Assembly (NCBI GenBank): GCA_949292245.1
Contig: CASEYV010000001.1
Location: forward strand, 247,313-283,511
DNA length: 36,199 bases
From: an uncultured bacterium
GTDB lineage: Bacteria > Bacillota_I > Bacilli_A > RF39 > UBA660
Direction: 5' to 3'
Position numbers and translations under genes: made by a program
Shown: positions 1 through 7,249 of the stretch, piece after piece
Layout of the letters: the number at the start of each line of letters is the position of its first letter
How positions within the stretch are numbered: the stretch's first letter is position 1
The notes under the pieces: model-generated
Told to the model about the DNA's origin: nothing
Database searches by the model: none
Seen by the model: only the letters and a program-made list of their open reading frames with translations

Positions 1-37
1 TTTAGAAATAGAATTCACACCTTACGAAGAAAGTTAA
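1..37 (+). CDS. C-terminal end of an upstream gene (partial)
   Basis: An open frame enters from the left edge (codons counted from base 2) and stops at TAA 35-37. Its last residues read LEIEFTPYEES. The acidic, ordinary composition and the stop just before the next start codon fit the end of an operon gene. The fragment is too short to name. Confidence 0.45.
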   Translation, partial: LEIEFTPYEES

Positions 38-41
38 GAAA

Positions 42-845
42 ATGAAAGTTAAAATTTTATCAGATTTACATTTAGACATTAATTCAAATACACCTTTAAG
101 TTTACCGGATACAGATGTCTTCACAATTATTTGTGGAGATATATCAGGGCATATGTCTGATACTGTTAATTGGATAAATCAAAATGTCAAGCAAGGTGTA
201 TTTGTTGAAGGTAATCACATAGGATATAATAATAAAAAACATTCTATTCAGTATTTGCAGACTGAATTACAAAAACAATTTCCAATAGATTCTAATATAT
301 CTTACTTATATGATGATTATAAAGTAATTGGTGACTATGTTTTTGTCGGTGGTATTTTATGGACAAATTATATGTTGGCAGGTGAACCATATGTTTATTA
401 TCATAAGCAAATAGCATTACAATATATGAATGATTTTAATTATAATTATTACAATATATTAGGAAATGTTAATAAAGAAAATGGTTTAACTGTTAAAAAA
501 TTAACACCAACAAATTGTGAAACTATGTTTTATAAAACAAAGGGAGTTATAAGAGAAGTATGTGAATTGTTTACTGATAAAAAAATAATTGTTGTAACTC
601 ATCATGCTCCATCGGAAAAATCTATTTCTGATGAATATTCTACGCATAAAGCAAATGCTTCATATGCAAGTAATTTGGAGAATTTTATATTAGACCATCC
701 AAATATTAAGTTATGGTGTCATGGTCATATTCATAGTTCATCAGATTATATGATTGGTGATTGTAGAGTTATATGTAATCCAAGGGGTTATGAAAAATAT
801 CGTGAAAATAAAAATTTCAATTCGCATTTAGTAATAGATATTTAG
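42..845 (+). CDS. Calcineurin-like metallophosphoesterase
   Basis: The 267-residue protein carries the metal-binding motifs of the calcineurin-like phosphoesterase superfamily in order: D8-x-H10 in SDLHLD, G32-D33, G57-N58-H59, T186-H187-H188-A-P, and C226-HGHIH ending at H231. Members use two metal ions to hydrolyse phosphomono- or phosphodiesters; the substrate cannot be read from sequence. The usual GNHE/GNHD motif is GNHI here, so the acidic residue after the histidine is missing. No signal peptide or membrane segment is seen, so it should act in the cytoplasm. It starts 4 bases after the preceding stop and its ribosome binding site is weak. Phages often carry such enzymes for nucleotide or nucleic-acid metabolism, but that role is inference. 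Confidence 0.9.
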   Translation: MKVKILSDLHLDINSNTPLSLPDTDVFTIICGDISGHMSDTVNWINQNVKQGVFVEGNHIGYNNKKHSIQYLQTELQKQFPIDSNISYLYDDYKVIGDYVFVGGILWTNYMLAGEPYVYYHKQIALQYMNDFNYNYYNILGNVNKENGLTVKKLTPTNCETMFYKTKGVIREVCELFTDKKIIVVTHHAPSEKSISDEYSTHKANASYASNLENFILDHPNIKLWCHGHIHSSSDYMIGDCRVICNPRGYEKYRENKNFNSHLVIDI

Positions 846-854
846 GAGATTAAT

Positions 855-1328
855 ATGAATCAAACATTGAACACAAAATTATTACAAATATCTCAAAAAT
901 TAAATAACATTGAATATAATGATTTAATTGTTTATATTAGAGATAATATTGATGAATTTAGAAAAAACAAATTTGTTATTGTATATGGTGCTTCGGATGA
1001 TTTATTAGAAATGGAAGGGGCTTTTGATAACGAATACGATTGTATTTCTAAAAGAAAATTATTATGGGTTGATAATAATTTTATATATGAACATAAATTA
1101 AAAGAATTATATGATTATTTAAATGATGAATTTGATGGATTGTTTATAAACAATATTCAAAATTTATGTCAAGATGCTAAATTTATAGAAGTAAATCCTA
1201 AAGTTAAAAACTGTCAATTTGAATATACAACAAATATACCATGTGAATGGTTTAATGTTATGATGGATAATGAATTATATTGTAAAGGTTTTATTTTTAA
1301 TATAGAATCATTACAAAAGGAGAATTAA
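855..1328 (+). CDS. Hypothetical protein, 157 aa
   Basis: I do not recognise this protein. It is acidic and mixed alpha/beta in character, with Asp/Asn/Lys-rich text, scattered cysteines and no membrane segment. A good AGGAG site (844-848, overlapping the stop of the phosphoesterase gene) lies 6 bases before the ATG, which supports this start. It ends inside the AAGGAG that serves the next gene, as expected for tightly translated operon neighbours. Confidence 0.8.
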   Translation: MNQTLNTKLLQISQKLNNIEYNDLIVYIRDNIDEFRKNKFVIVYGASDDLLEMEGAFDNEYDCISKRKLLWVDNNFIYEHKLKELYDYLNDEFDGLFINNIQNLCQDAKFIEVNPKVKNCQFEYTTNIPCEWFNVMMDNELYCKGFIFNIESLQKEN

Positions 1329-1331
1329 ATT

Positions 1332-1535
1332 ATGGACGAATTAATTGAAGCATTAAAAATTTTTAGAAAATATACAGATGCTAAATATCCTTGTTGGTGT
1401 GAACATGATGAATTTCATGTTTGTGTTGACCCAGAAGAAGTATCTGATGAAGATAAAGATAAATTAGAAAAATTAGGTTTTGATATCAATGAAGATACAA
1501 ACGATTTTTATTCATTTAAATATGGGAATTGTTAA
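1332..1535 (+). CDS. Small acidic protein, 67 aa
   Basis: A 67-residue acidic protein of unknown function. It begins MDELIEALKIF and contains a C-W-C pair near residues 21-23 and many Asp/Glu residues. An AAGGAG site at 1317-1322, inside the end of the upstream gene, precedes the ATG by about 9 bases. Its TAA is followed immediately by the ATG of the next gene, so the two are probably translationally coupled. Confidence 0.7.
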   Translation: MDELIEALKIFRKYTDAKYPCWCEHDEFHVCVDPEEVSDEDKDKLEKLGFDINEDTNDFYSFKYGNC

Positions 1536-1784
1536 ATGACTGAATTACATACAAAAGAATGGTATGAAGAATATGCCAAAGAACATAATTATAAATTAGG
1601 AAAAATTTTTGATAAAATGTATGATGCTGTTAACAAATGCGAAGGATATTGTCCTTGTAAATATGCAATTTATCAAAAAAATAAAGTTGATGAATTAGAA
1701 GATATTAGATGTCCATGTATTTTTATTGAAGAAGATATGGAAAAAACAGGGCATTGTCATTGTCGTATGTTTGACAGAGGTTAA
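1536..1784 (+). CDS. Ferredoxin:thioredoxin reductase catalytic-subunit-like protein
   Basis: The 82-residue protein has three Cys-x-Cys motifs: C39-P-C41, C59-P-C61 and C74-H-C76, spaced CPC-X17-CPC-X12-CHC. Ferredoxin:thioredoxin reductase beta subunits of the plant/cyanobacterial type have CPC-X16-CPC-X8-CHC; as I recall, bacterial and phage relatives have the longer second spacing seen here. In the family these cysteines bind one [4Fe-4S] cluster beside a redox-active disulfide and pass electrons from ferredoxin to thioredoxin-like proteins. The extra C35 is not explained. No alpha-subunit gene or thioredoxin gene is visible in the window. It may reduce a phage or host glutaredoxin/thioredoxin, for example for ribonucleotide reductase; that is inference. 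The start directly follows the previous stop. Confidence 0.82.
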   Translation: MTELHTKEWYEEYAKEHNYKLGKIFDKMYDAVNKCEGYCPCKYAIYQKNKVDELEDIRCPCIFIEEDMEKTGHCHCRMFDRG

Positions 1785-1785
1785 A

Positions 1786-2232
1786 ATGAATGTAGGACAA
1801 TTAAAACAAATATTAAATGATATTGAAGATGACCGTGTAATTAAGTTAAATGTAGATTGTGATATTAGTGATGTGTATATTTCTGATATCAGTTATGGTA
1901 ATTACGATAAAAGAATATTTAATATTACTTTTATAAATTTGTCATATAATATTATAAATTTTTTCAATAATTGTTTGTCTAAAAAAATAATTTGTTCTCC
2001 AACTTTATTTTTAAATATGTTAGAAGATGGAAAATTACGACAAATTATTGATTGTGAAGAATCAAAAAATTTAGATAATATTAATGATGATATTAGAAAA
2101 AATTTAGTTGATAAATTATCAAATGATGAATTTGAAAATTTAATTGATAAATTTAATAATAAAATAGTTGAAAATAATTATTTTATTGATAATAAATTAA
2201 AAATCTATTTAAATTATAAAATAAGGAGTTAA
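1786..2232 (+). CDS. Hypothetical protein, 148 aa
   Basis: I start this gene at ATG 1786 (MNVGQLKQIL). A GAGG site sits 5-6 bases upstream and this keeps overlap with the reductase-like gene to zero. An in-frame ATG at 1726 would add 20 residues read over that gene's Cys motif region and is unlikely. The N-terminal pattern (GQLKQILNDIEDDRVIKL) resembles the small phage proteins that begin with a control/regulation-like helix followed by beta strands, but I cannot assign a family. The C-terminal half is very rich in Asn, Asp, Lys and Ile. No membrane segment is seen. Confidence 0.75.
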   Translation: MNVGQLKQILNDIEDDRVIKLNVDCDISDVYISDISYGNYDKRIFNITFINLSYNIINFFNNCLSKKIICSPTLFLNMLEDGKLRQIIDCEESKNLDNINDDIRKNLVDKLSNDEFENLIDKFNNKIVENNYFIDNKLKIYLNYKIRS

Positions 2233-2233
2233 A

Positions 2234-2581
2234 ATGGCTGTTAGTTATAGAGGTAAACAAGTTGATATGGTTTCTCTTGCTAAAAAATATGAAAAAACTA
2301 TTGCTTTAGGAAATGCTCATATGAATGGTCGTGGAGATATTTTGGGCAAAGGCGGTAAAATTGTTAAAACAAGAGAAGAACAATTAGCTGAATATTATGA
2401 AGGCAATAAATTTGTTGAAAAAAATGTTAATTTAAAAGAAGATTCGACAAAAGAAGTTGAATCAGATATTAAAGAAATTAAAGAACAAGAAATTAAAGAA
2501 CAAAAAGCTCGTCCAACAAAAAGAGTATATGAAGATATTTCTGATAGCGAAAAACAAGAAATTGATAATATGAAAGGCTAA
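2234..2581 (+). CDS. Conserved T4-like-phage-type small protein, 115 aa
   Basis: A 115-residue protein in two parts. Residues 1-60 are compact, with SYRGKQVDM near the start and GRGDILGKGGKIVKTREE around residues 32-49. The tail (about 65-115) is highly charged, Lys/Glu-rich and probably disordered or helical. From memory, proteins with a YRGK-VDM start and a GN-x-N-x-GD-x-G-GGK-x-KT core occur in T4-like phages without an assigned function. The start is supported by AAGGAG with a 5-base spacer. The next gene begins just after its stop. Confidence 0.75.
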   Translation: MAVSYRGKQVDMVSLAKKYEKTIALGNAHMNGRGDILGKGGKIVKTREEQLAEYYEGNKFVEKNVNLKEDSTKEVESDIKEIKEQEIKEQKARPTKRVYEDISDSEKQEIDNMKG

Positions 2582-2584
2582 TTG

Positions 2585-2971
2585 ATGATAGATTTTGGTA
2601 TAAATGTTCCAAATGAAATAATTTGTTTAGATGATTCAATGTATGTAGAAAAGATTGAATATGGAGAAAGAACTACTAAAAGTGGTTTAGTTTTAATGAA
2701 AGAACAAATGGATTATGAAGGAAGATTTGCAAGACCAAGATGGGCTAAAGTCAAATATAAAGCTGAAAATATTAAAGGTATTGAAGTTGGCGATTGGATT
2801 TTGCTCGAACATGGTCATTGGTCAACTTCAATGCTTATGGAAATAAATGGAGAACCAATTAAATTATGGTATATATCTCCAAAATCTTATAAAACTGGTG
2901 TAATGGCTGTATCTAAAACAATGCCAGAACAATTAAAAGAATTCGGAATTACTGATGATACGACTTTATGA
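2585..2971 (+). CDS. GroES-like co-chaperonin (phage gp31-type candidate)
   Basis: The 128-residue protein has the GroES layout. A strand-rich N-terminus is followed by a flexible stretch where the mobile loop sits (GERTTKSGLVL, residues 27-37), then ARPRWAKV near 49-56, and the signature V68-GDWILLEHG to residue 77, with a G-E pair shortly after. GroES proteins cap GroEL and fold substrates; T4 gp31 and RB49 CocO replace host GroES to fold the major capsid protein. The loop here is unlike host GroES, as expected of a phage version. I chose ATG 2585, one codon inside a TTG start, because AAAGG lies 7 bases upstream. Assignment rests on pattern, not alignment. Confidence 0.65.
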   Translation: MIDFGINVPNEIICLDDSMYVEKIEYGERTTKSGLVLMKEQMDYEGRFARPRWAKVKYKAENIKGIEVGDWILLEHGHWSTSMLMEINGEPIKLWYISPKSYKTGVMAVSKTMPEQLKEFGITDDTTL

Positions 2972-3317
2972 TATTTTAAAAGATATATTTTCTCAAAGAG
3001 AATATAAAAAAACAATGTTGGAAGAACATATTTGTTATGATATTTTTAGTGAAGAATATGCTTTTAAAAATTTAAGTAGAGAAATTGAATATAAATTCTT
3101 TTGTAAAGAACACCCTGAATTTATATATTTTCAAACTAATTTTCAAAAATTATCTTGGAGAAGATATAAAAAATATTGCCAAAAAATATTATTAAATTGG
3201 TGTTTTCCGATACGTTATCATCATAATTTAATTAAAGTTAAACCATTGAAATATTTTAATGGAAATATTTTTACTATTAAGCCTGTATATTTAGATAGAG
3301 AGGAATACTATGGATAA
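2955..3317 (+). CDS. Basic hypothetical protein, 120 aa
   Basis: A 120-residue, lysine- and tyrosine-rich protein of unknown function, overlapping the end of the GroES-like gene by 17 bases in another frame. Aromatic residues are dense (WRRYKKYCQK near residue 70), suggesting a small folded, perhaps nucleic-acid-contacting protein, but no named motif is seen. The ribosome binding site is weak. A later in-frame ATG at 3015 is an alternative start that would remove the overlap. Confidence 0.6.
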   Translation: MIRLYDILKDIFSQREYKKTMLEEHICYDIFSEEYAFKNLSREIEYKFFCKEHPEFIYFQTNFQKLSWRRYKKYCQKILLNWCFPIRYHHNLIKVKPLKYFNGNIFTIKPVYLDREEYYG

Positions 3318-3528
3318 TGAATATGAAGTAAGTAAATTATTAGAAATTATTAAATTATATGAAAAAGCATTACAATTCTATGCTTCTGAAAAACATATTA
3401 AAAAATATATTCCAGAATATTTAAAATATGCTATGATGTCGGAAAATTCTTCAAGATATGTAGAAGAAATTGTTGATAGAGGTGAAGTAGCAAGAGAAGC
3501 ATTAAAAGATGTTGGAGAAATTAAATGA
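3310..3528 (+). CDS. Small helical phage protein, 72 aa
   Basis: A 72-residue, mostly helical protein beginning with an acidic segment and ending EIVDRGEVAREALKDVGEIK. The combination of KALQFYA in the first half and VDRGEVAREAL near the end matches a common small family in phage early regions whose function I do not know. GAGAGG before the start (about 3298-3303) supports ATG 3310, which overlaps the upstream gene by 8 bases. It overlaps the next gene at ATGA. Confidence 0.7.
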   Translation: MDNEYEVSKLLEIIKLYEKALQFYASEKHIKKYIPEYLKYAMMSENSSRYVEEIVDRGEVAREALKDVGEIK

Positions 3529-4499
3529 GTATAAAAGTTTATACAGGTTTTAAAGTTCCTGAACAATATATTAAAGATTTTGATTCATTATCTAAATGGA
3601 TGTCTATGGTTAGTGATGAATCGCAGAGATTTACAAGTCAAAAATATTATTACCAAATGGCTCGTAATATTTGTTTGAATCTATTAGATTGGTATGGTTG
3701 GAAACAAAAGTTTTATGATAGTATTCCAAGAGATTTATATGTAACATTAAATATGGAGTTAAATAAATATTATCCAAAAGAAAAAGTTGAAGATAGGTAT
3801 AAATCTCCTGATGATGTTACTTATGATGTAATTAAAGAAGGTGTAACGGAATTTTTAACAGCTCAACAACAAGAAATTGATTATACTCATATGAGAAATC
3901 CTGGATATGATTTTAAACCAGCAATTTCTTTGGCATCTTTTGAAAATAAAATTTATGGTATTGTTATTGATGAACACGGTTTATTTAATCATCTTATAGA
4001 AATGGGTTATATTGAAGATTATTATTATCAAAATCAGACAGACCCAGATGAAAATCTTAGTGAAGAAGAATGGGATGAAAGAGAAAGAGTTTGGGATGCC
4101 ATAGATTATTTTACATTCCAAGTCTTTATTGATTATTCTCATATTAAATATGGTCAAATTTATTATTATGAAACAGATGGATTTAAATGTTTTGCTGATT
4201 GTATTGATTGTATTAAAGAAGTTCAAAATGAAATGAAAGAATCATATATCAAAGAAGCTATTATAATTAAATTAAGTCAATATTTAATAAACAATGATAC
4301 AGAAACAGATGAAGAAGAAAAGAAATTACCACATTATTTCTCAAAACAATATAGACGTATTGAAATAGCTTATGCTGGAAAAGGTGACGATAAAGATTTA
4401 ATTCAAAAAGTTGAAGAACAAAAATTGGAATATAATAAAATATTTGACAATTTTGATATTTATGAGTATATTAACAATTACTATAATAGAAAAAATTAA
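3525..4499 (+). CDS. Hypothetical protein, 324 aa
   Basis: A 324-residue protein I do not recognise. It is acidic overall and aromatic-rich (many Tyr and Trp). The middle section contains an almost purely acidic linker (DPDENLSEEEWDERERVWD, about residues 173-191), and the C-terminal 60 residues are charged and probably helical. No signal peptide, membrane segment or nucleotide-binding loop is seen. The start overlaps the preceding stop as ATGA, which implies translational coupling. Confidence 0.8.
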   Translation: MSIKVYTGFKVPEQYIKDFDSLSKWMSMVSDESQRFTSQKYYYQMARNICLNLLDWYGWKQKFYDSIPRDLYVTLNMELNKYYPKEKVEDRYKSPDDVTYDVIKEGVTEFLTAQQQEIDYTHMRNPGYDFKPAISLASFENKIYGIVIDEHGLFNHLIEMGYIEDYYYQNQTDPDENLSEEEWDERERVWDAIDYFTFQVFIDYSHIKYGQIYYYETDGFKCFADCIDCIKEVQNEMKESYIKEAIIIKLSQYLINNDTETDEEEKKLPHYFSKQYRRIEIAYAGKGDDKDLIQKVEEQKLEYNKIFDNFDIYEYINNYYNRKN

Positions 4500-4509
4500 A
4501 GGTATTAAA

Positions 4510-4776
4510 ATGTTTAATTGGTTTAAAAAAGTAGTTGAGAGAAAGCAAACTTATGAAATTTTAATTTCTAAGCAAGATGGTGAGGAATTACAATTTTATT
4601 GGGAAACACCTTTGGAACAAGAAAGTAATGGCTGGAAATTCTATAAAGATTTAAAACCATCAACTGTTCAAAAAGGAAATATATTTTATTCTAATAGTGG
4701 TATCCCTTTTCAGATTACTCATATTAAAGCTGATGGTAAAACTTTGAAAGCAAAAAGAGTTGTAGATGAAAGTTAG
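4510..4776 (+). CDS. Hypothetical protein, 88 aa
   Basis: The start is placed at ATG 4510 (MFNWFKKVVERKQ), preceded by AAAGG at 4498-4502. A longer frame from 4411 would add 33 residues that lie inside the upstream gene. Residues 15-88 look like a small beta-rich domain (ILISKQDGEELQFYW, then GIPFQITHIKADG). The N-terminal FNWFKKV segment is amphipathic and could touch the membrane. Function unknown. Confidence 0.65.
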   Translation: MFNWFKKVVERKQTYEILISKQDGEELQFYWETPLEQESNGWKFYKDLKPSTVQKGNIFYSNSGIPFQITHIKADGKTLKAKRVVDES

Positions 4777-5128
4777 AGCTGTATTAAATAAAATAAATGA
4801 ATGTCTGGAAAAATATCCTGATTTTTTAGATTGGGATATTTATACAGAACAACCAGATTTAGATGCACCAAATGATTTTAGAACTATTGATGAAGAAATA
4901 AAATATCAGAAAAAAGAATCTGAATTATATAATTTACCATTTAATAAAGAATGGATTGAATCTTTAAAAGAATCAAAAAGAAAAATGGATGAATTAGAGA
5001 AAACAGGTTGGAAATTTGTTGTTGATTCTGAAGGGTGGGTATATAGACAAACGGCATCTATGGGTGAAGATGGTTGTTTTACAATATTCGCAGATAAAAA
5101 AATTTTTACCATTAATAATAATTATTAA
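4766..5128 (+). CDS. Hypothetical protein, 120 aa
   Basis: A 120-residue acidic protein with a helical N-terminus (LNKINECLEKYPDFLDWDIYTEQ) and a C-terminal strand-rich end (WKFVVDSEGWVYR, ADKKIFTINNNY). The pattern of a short helix, then DWD-x-YTEQ, recurs in phage proteins of unknown function as far as I recall. It overlaps the previous gene by 11 bases, so expression is probably coupled. Confidence 0.75.
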   Translation: MKVRAVLNKINECLEKYPDFLDWDIYTEQPDLDAPNDFRTIDEEIKYQKKESELYNLPFNKEWIESLKESKRKMDELEKTGWKFVVDSEGWVYRQTASMGEDGCFTIFADKKIFTINNNY

Positions 5129-5137
5129 GGATATAAT

Positions 5138-5512
5138 ATGGAAAGAATTACAGTAATTAAAGCATGTAAACGAAATGATATGTGGGATTTTACAAATAAT
5201 AAACCTTTGAAAGATGATGTGCCGATTGGTTTTGTTATGGATATTCAAGGTGCAGTTCCAGAAAGTTTTATTAAATGGGTTCCAAATAAAATATTTGATA
5301 AAAGAAAATATCCTGAATTATATGCTATTTTTGGTAAAGACCATTTACCGAATGATTTAGAATTAAAATGTTATGTTCAAAAGCATTGGAATGAATGGCA
5401 CGGTAATAATAAAAATAAATTTAAACAAAAAATTATTAATTTTTTACTTGGAATTTTTTATATTTCTTTAATTGGATTCATGGCTTCTATTTTATTTCAA
5501 TTAATGATTTAA
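5138..5512 (+). CDS. Small protein with collar-like core and C-terminal membrane anchor, 124 aa
   Basis: Residues about 41-67 (PESFIKWVPNKIFDKRKYPE and following) resemble the core of phage collar-type domains, where a W-x-x-C/N-D/N-G segment is followed by a Tyr-Pro-Glu-Leu helix. The rest of that domain is absent. Residues about 99-123 (NFLLGIFYISLIGFMASILF) form one clear transmembrane helix after a lysine-rich stretch, so the bulk of the protein should face the cytoplasm. It begins after AAGGATATAAT with a good Shine-Dalgarno site. Function unknown; the collar resemblance is weak and is my inference. Confidence 0.7.
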   Translation: MERITVIKACKRNDMWDFTNNKPLKDDVPIGFVMDIQGAVPESFIKWVPNKIFDKRKYPELYAIFGKDHLPNDLELKCYVQKHWNEWHGNNKNKFKQKIINFLLGIFYISLIGFMASILFQLMI

Positions 5513-5522
5513 TGAGGGTAAT

Positions 5523-5837
5523 ATGTTAAAAGATAAAATATCCAAAGAACAATTTATTGATTATATTGATAAAATTAAAGAAAAAGATAAGTTGATACAT
5601 TCAATTTATCAAAGTAGTAATGGATTAATAGATTTAGTAGAATTTTCTGATAAAATCATACAACCATATAATTTATTAGAAAAAATATTTTTTACTGATA
5701 TTGAAAGAGATTATATCTATTGGTTTTTATATGAATATAATGAAGATATGATGAAAATATATGATGCTAATACTCATGAAGTTATTGCGGATATTAAAAC
5801 GGTTAATGATTTATGGGAATATTTAAATAGAGAATAG
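5523..5837 (+). CDS. Hypothetical protein, 104 aa
   Basis: A 104-residue charged protein, predicted helical in its first 70 residues and ending in a short strand-rich segment (MKIYDANTHEVIADIKTVNDLWEYL, residues about 76-100). GAGGG lies directly before the start with a 5-base spacer. No family is recognised. Confidence 0.7.
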   Translation: MLKDKISKEQFIDYIDKIKEKDKLIHSIYQSSNGLIDLVEFSDKIIQPYNLLEKIFFTDIERDYIYWFLYEYNEDMMKIYDANTHEVIADIKTVNDLWEYLNRE

Positions 5838-5839
5838 AT

Positions 5840-6241
5840 ATGAAATATAAATGTTGTATTTTAAAAGCAGATGAATTAACTTCAACGGGAAGAATATATC
5901 CTAAATCTGTTATTGATGAAATGTATAATGATATGGTTAATCGCTTAAAAGATGAAAAAATATTTGTTGTAGATAGCGATGATGAAATTCAATCCGTTGA
6001 TTTTAAAGCATCAATTATGAACGCTTGTGGTGATTTATATGATGTAAAATATATTGACGGAGAGATATGGGTATATGTTAATATAATAAACAGTATAAAA
6101 CCAGAACGACAATATATAACTTCATTTGGGATTGGAAGTGTAGATAATAATAATGTTGTTTTGGATTGTAAATTACAACATTTATTATTGGTTGACGAAG
6201 TATCATATACTAATTTTAGTAAAATGGAAAGAATAGATTAA
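5840..6241 (+). CDS. Hypothetical protein with NGRIYP-type motif, 133 aa
   Basis: A 133-residue protein with STGRIYPKSVIDEM at about residues 14-27. A very similar N/TGRIYP motif marks T4-type prohead proteases and related phage proteins. Here the motif is followed by VDSDDEIQSVDFKAS and a strand-rich second half, but I cannot place the catalytic His and Ser of the protease, and the protein is much shorter than gp21. It may be a small relative or share only the local motif. The start follows the upstream stop after 2 bases with GAGAA as a weak binding site. Confidence 0.65.
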   Translation: MKYKCCILKADELTSTGRIYPKSVIDEMYNDMVNRLKDEKIFVVDSDDEIQSVDFKASIMNACGDLYDVKYIDGEIWVYVNIINSIKPERQYITSFGIGSVDNNNVVLDCKLQHLLLVDEVSYTNFSKMERID

Positions 6242-6250
6242 GAGGATAAT

Positions 6251-7180
6251 ATGACTCAATTATTAACAGAAAAATACAGACCATCAAAATTAGAAGATTT
6301 GGTTTTTATAAATGATGAATATGAAAATAAATTTAGAAGTTGGGTTCAAAATAAATTTATTGATAGCCATTTATTATTATATGGTCATCCAGGAACAGGT
6401 AAATCATCAAGTATTAATGTGTTAATAAATGAATTAGGTATTACCGATTTTATTAGATTAAATATATCTGATAAAACATCAATTGATGATATGCGTAAAG
6501 TTATTGAGTATGCTTCAGTTCCACCTATGAATAATCAATTTAAGTTGGTTATATTAGAAGAATTTGAAAGAGCTTCGAAACAAGCTCAATCTTCGCTAAA
6601 GTATGTTACAGAGCAATATTCAAATTGGTGTAGATTTATATTTACAACAAATGATATATCAAAAATTGATGAAGCTATTATATCTCGTTGTCAAACATAT
6701 CACTTCAATTCATTAAAATTTAATGAATTTGTTACTCGTATTGTAACAATATTGCGTAATGAAAATATATCTTTCGCAAATGCCGAAACTATTGTTAAAT
6801 ATGTTGAAACATATTATCCAGATTTAAGAGCTTGTTTGAATTCTATTGCTGGACATACTATTAATAATGTTTTACAACCATTAAATTCTAATGAAAATTA
6901 TTCAGTAGATAAATTTACAACTGTTTTAACTTCATTTCAAAAAATGGATTTATTGAGCTTGAAAAAATTTATTTCTGAATCTATACCAACAGAAGAAATA
7001 GTTTTATTTTATCAATTTATGTATAATCATTTAGAAATGATTACAACAAATCAATCTGATTGGGATAAAATTTTAATAAAAATTGCTGAATATCTATATA
7101 AACATGAAACGGTTGCTTACGCTGATATCAATTTAATTTCTTGTTTAATAGAAATAAAAGAAATTCTCCGAATATATTAA
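6251..7180 (+). CDS. Clamp-loader AAA+ ATPase (gp44/RFC small-subunit-like)
   Basis: The 309-residue protein follows the clamp-loader small-subunit plan. It starts LLTEKYRPSKLEDLV, as in RFC small subunits. Walker A is GHPGTGKSS (45-53), Walker B is LVILEEFE (99-106), sensor 1 is FTTN (131-134), and the arginine-finger motif is S145-R146-C147. In T4 the gp44 ATPase with gp62 loads the gp45 sliding clamp for DNA replication, and the clamp also activates late transcription. The first Walker B acid is Glu instead of the usual Asp. Residues 210-309 form the helical collar domain. No gp62- or gp45-like gene is visible in the window. AGAGGA before the ATG supports the start. It is the last gene before a strong terminator. 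Confidence 0.93.
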   Translation: MTQLLTEKYRPSKLEDLVFINDEYENKFRSWVQNKFIDSHLLLYGHPGTGKSSSINVLINELGITDFIRLNISDKTSIDDMRKVIEYASVPPMNNQFKLVILEEFERASKQAQSSLKYVTEQYSNWCRFIFTTNDISKIDEAIISRCQTYHFNSLKFNEFVTRIVTILRNENISFANAETIVKYVETYYPDLRACLNSIAGHTINNVLQPLNSNENYSVDKFTTVLTSFQKMDLLSLKKFISESIPTEEIVLFYQFMYNHLEMITTNQSDWDKILIKIAEYLYKHETVAYADINLISCLIEIKEILRIY

Positions 7181-7183
7181 ATA

Positions 7184-7222
7184 ATAAAACCTCTTAATCT
7201 AATAAAAATTAAGAGGTTTTAT
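7184..7222 (+). terminator. Rho-independent-type terminator after the clamp-loader gene
   Basis: Perfect 15-base arms (ATAAAACCTCTTAAT at 7184-7198 and its complement at 7208-7222) flank a 9-base loop. A-run and T-run ends make it usable on both strands. It separates the left operon from the amidoligase unit. Confidence 0.85.
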
Positions 7223-7237
7223 TATAAATAATTGTAT
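7223..7237 (+). promoter_or_regulatory. T4-late-like promoter motif before the amidoligase unit
   Basis: TATAAATAATTGTAT lies right after the terminator and 12 bases before the ATG at 7250. It matches the T4 late consensus TATAAATA and 12 of 14 bases of the motif shared by several units in this window. Confidence 0.5.
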
Positions 7238-7249
7238 TAAGGAGATGTA

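Noticed and set aside
4411-4509. Hydrophobic N-terminal extension of the 88-aa protein (apparent membrane helix)
   Set aside because: This part overlaps the end of the upstream gene in another frame. AAAGG supports the internal ATG at 4510.
5840-6241. Prohead protease
   Set aside because: Only the GRIYP motif is similar; length and missing catalytic residues speak against it, so it is listed as hypothetical.
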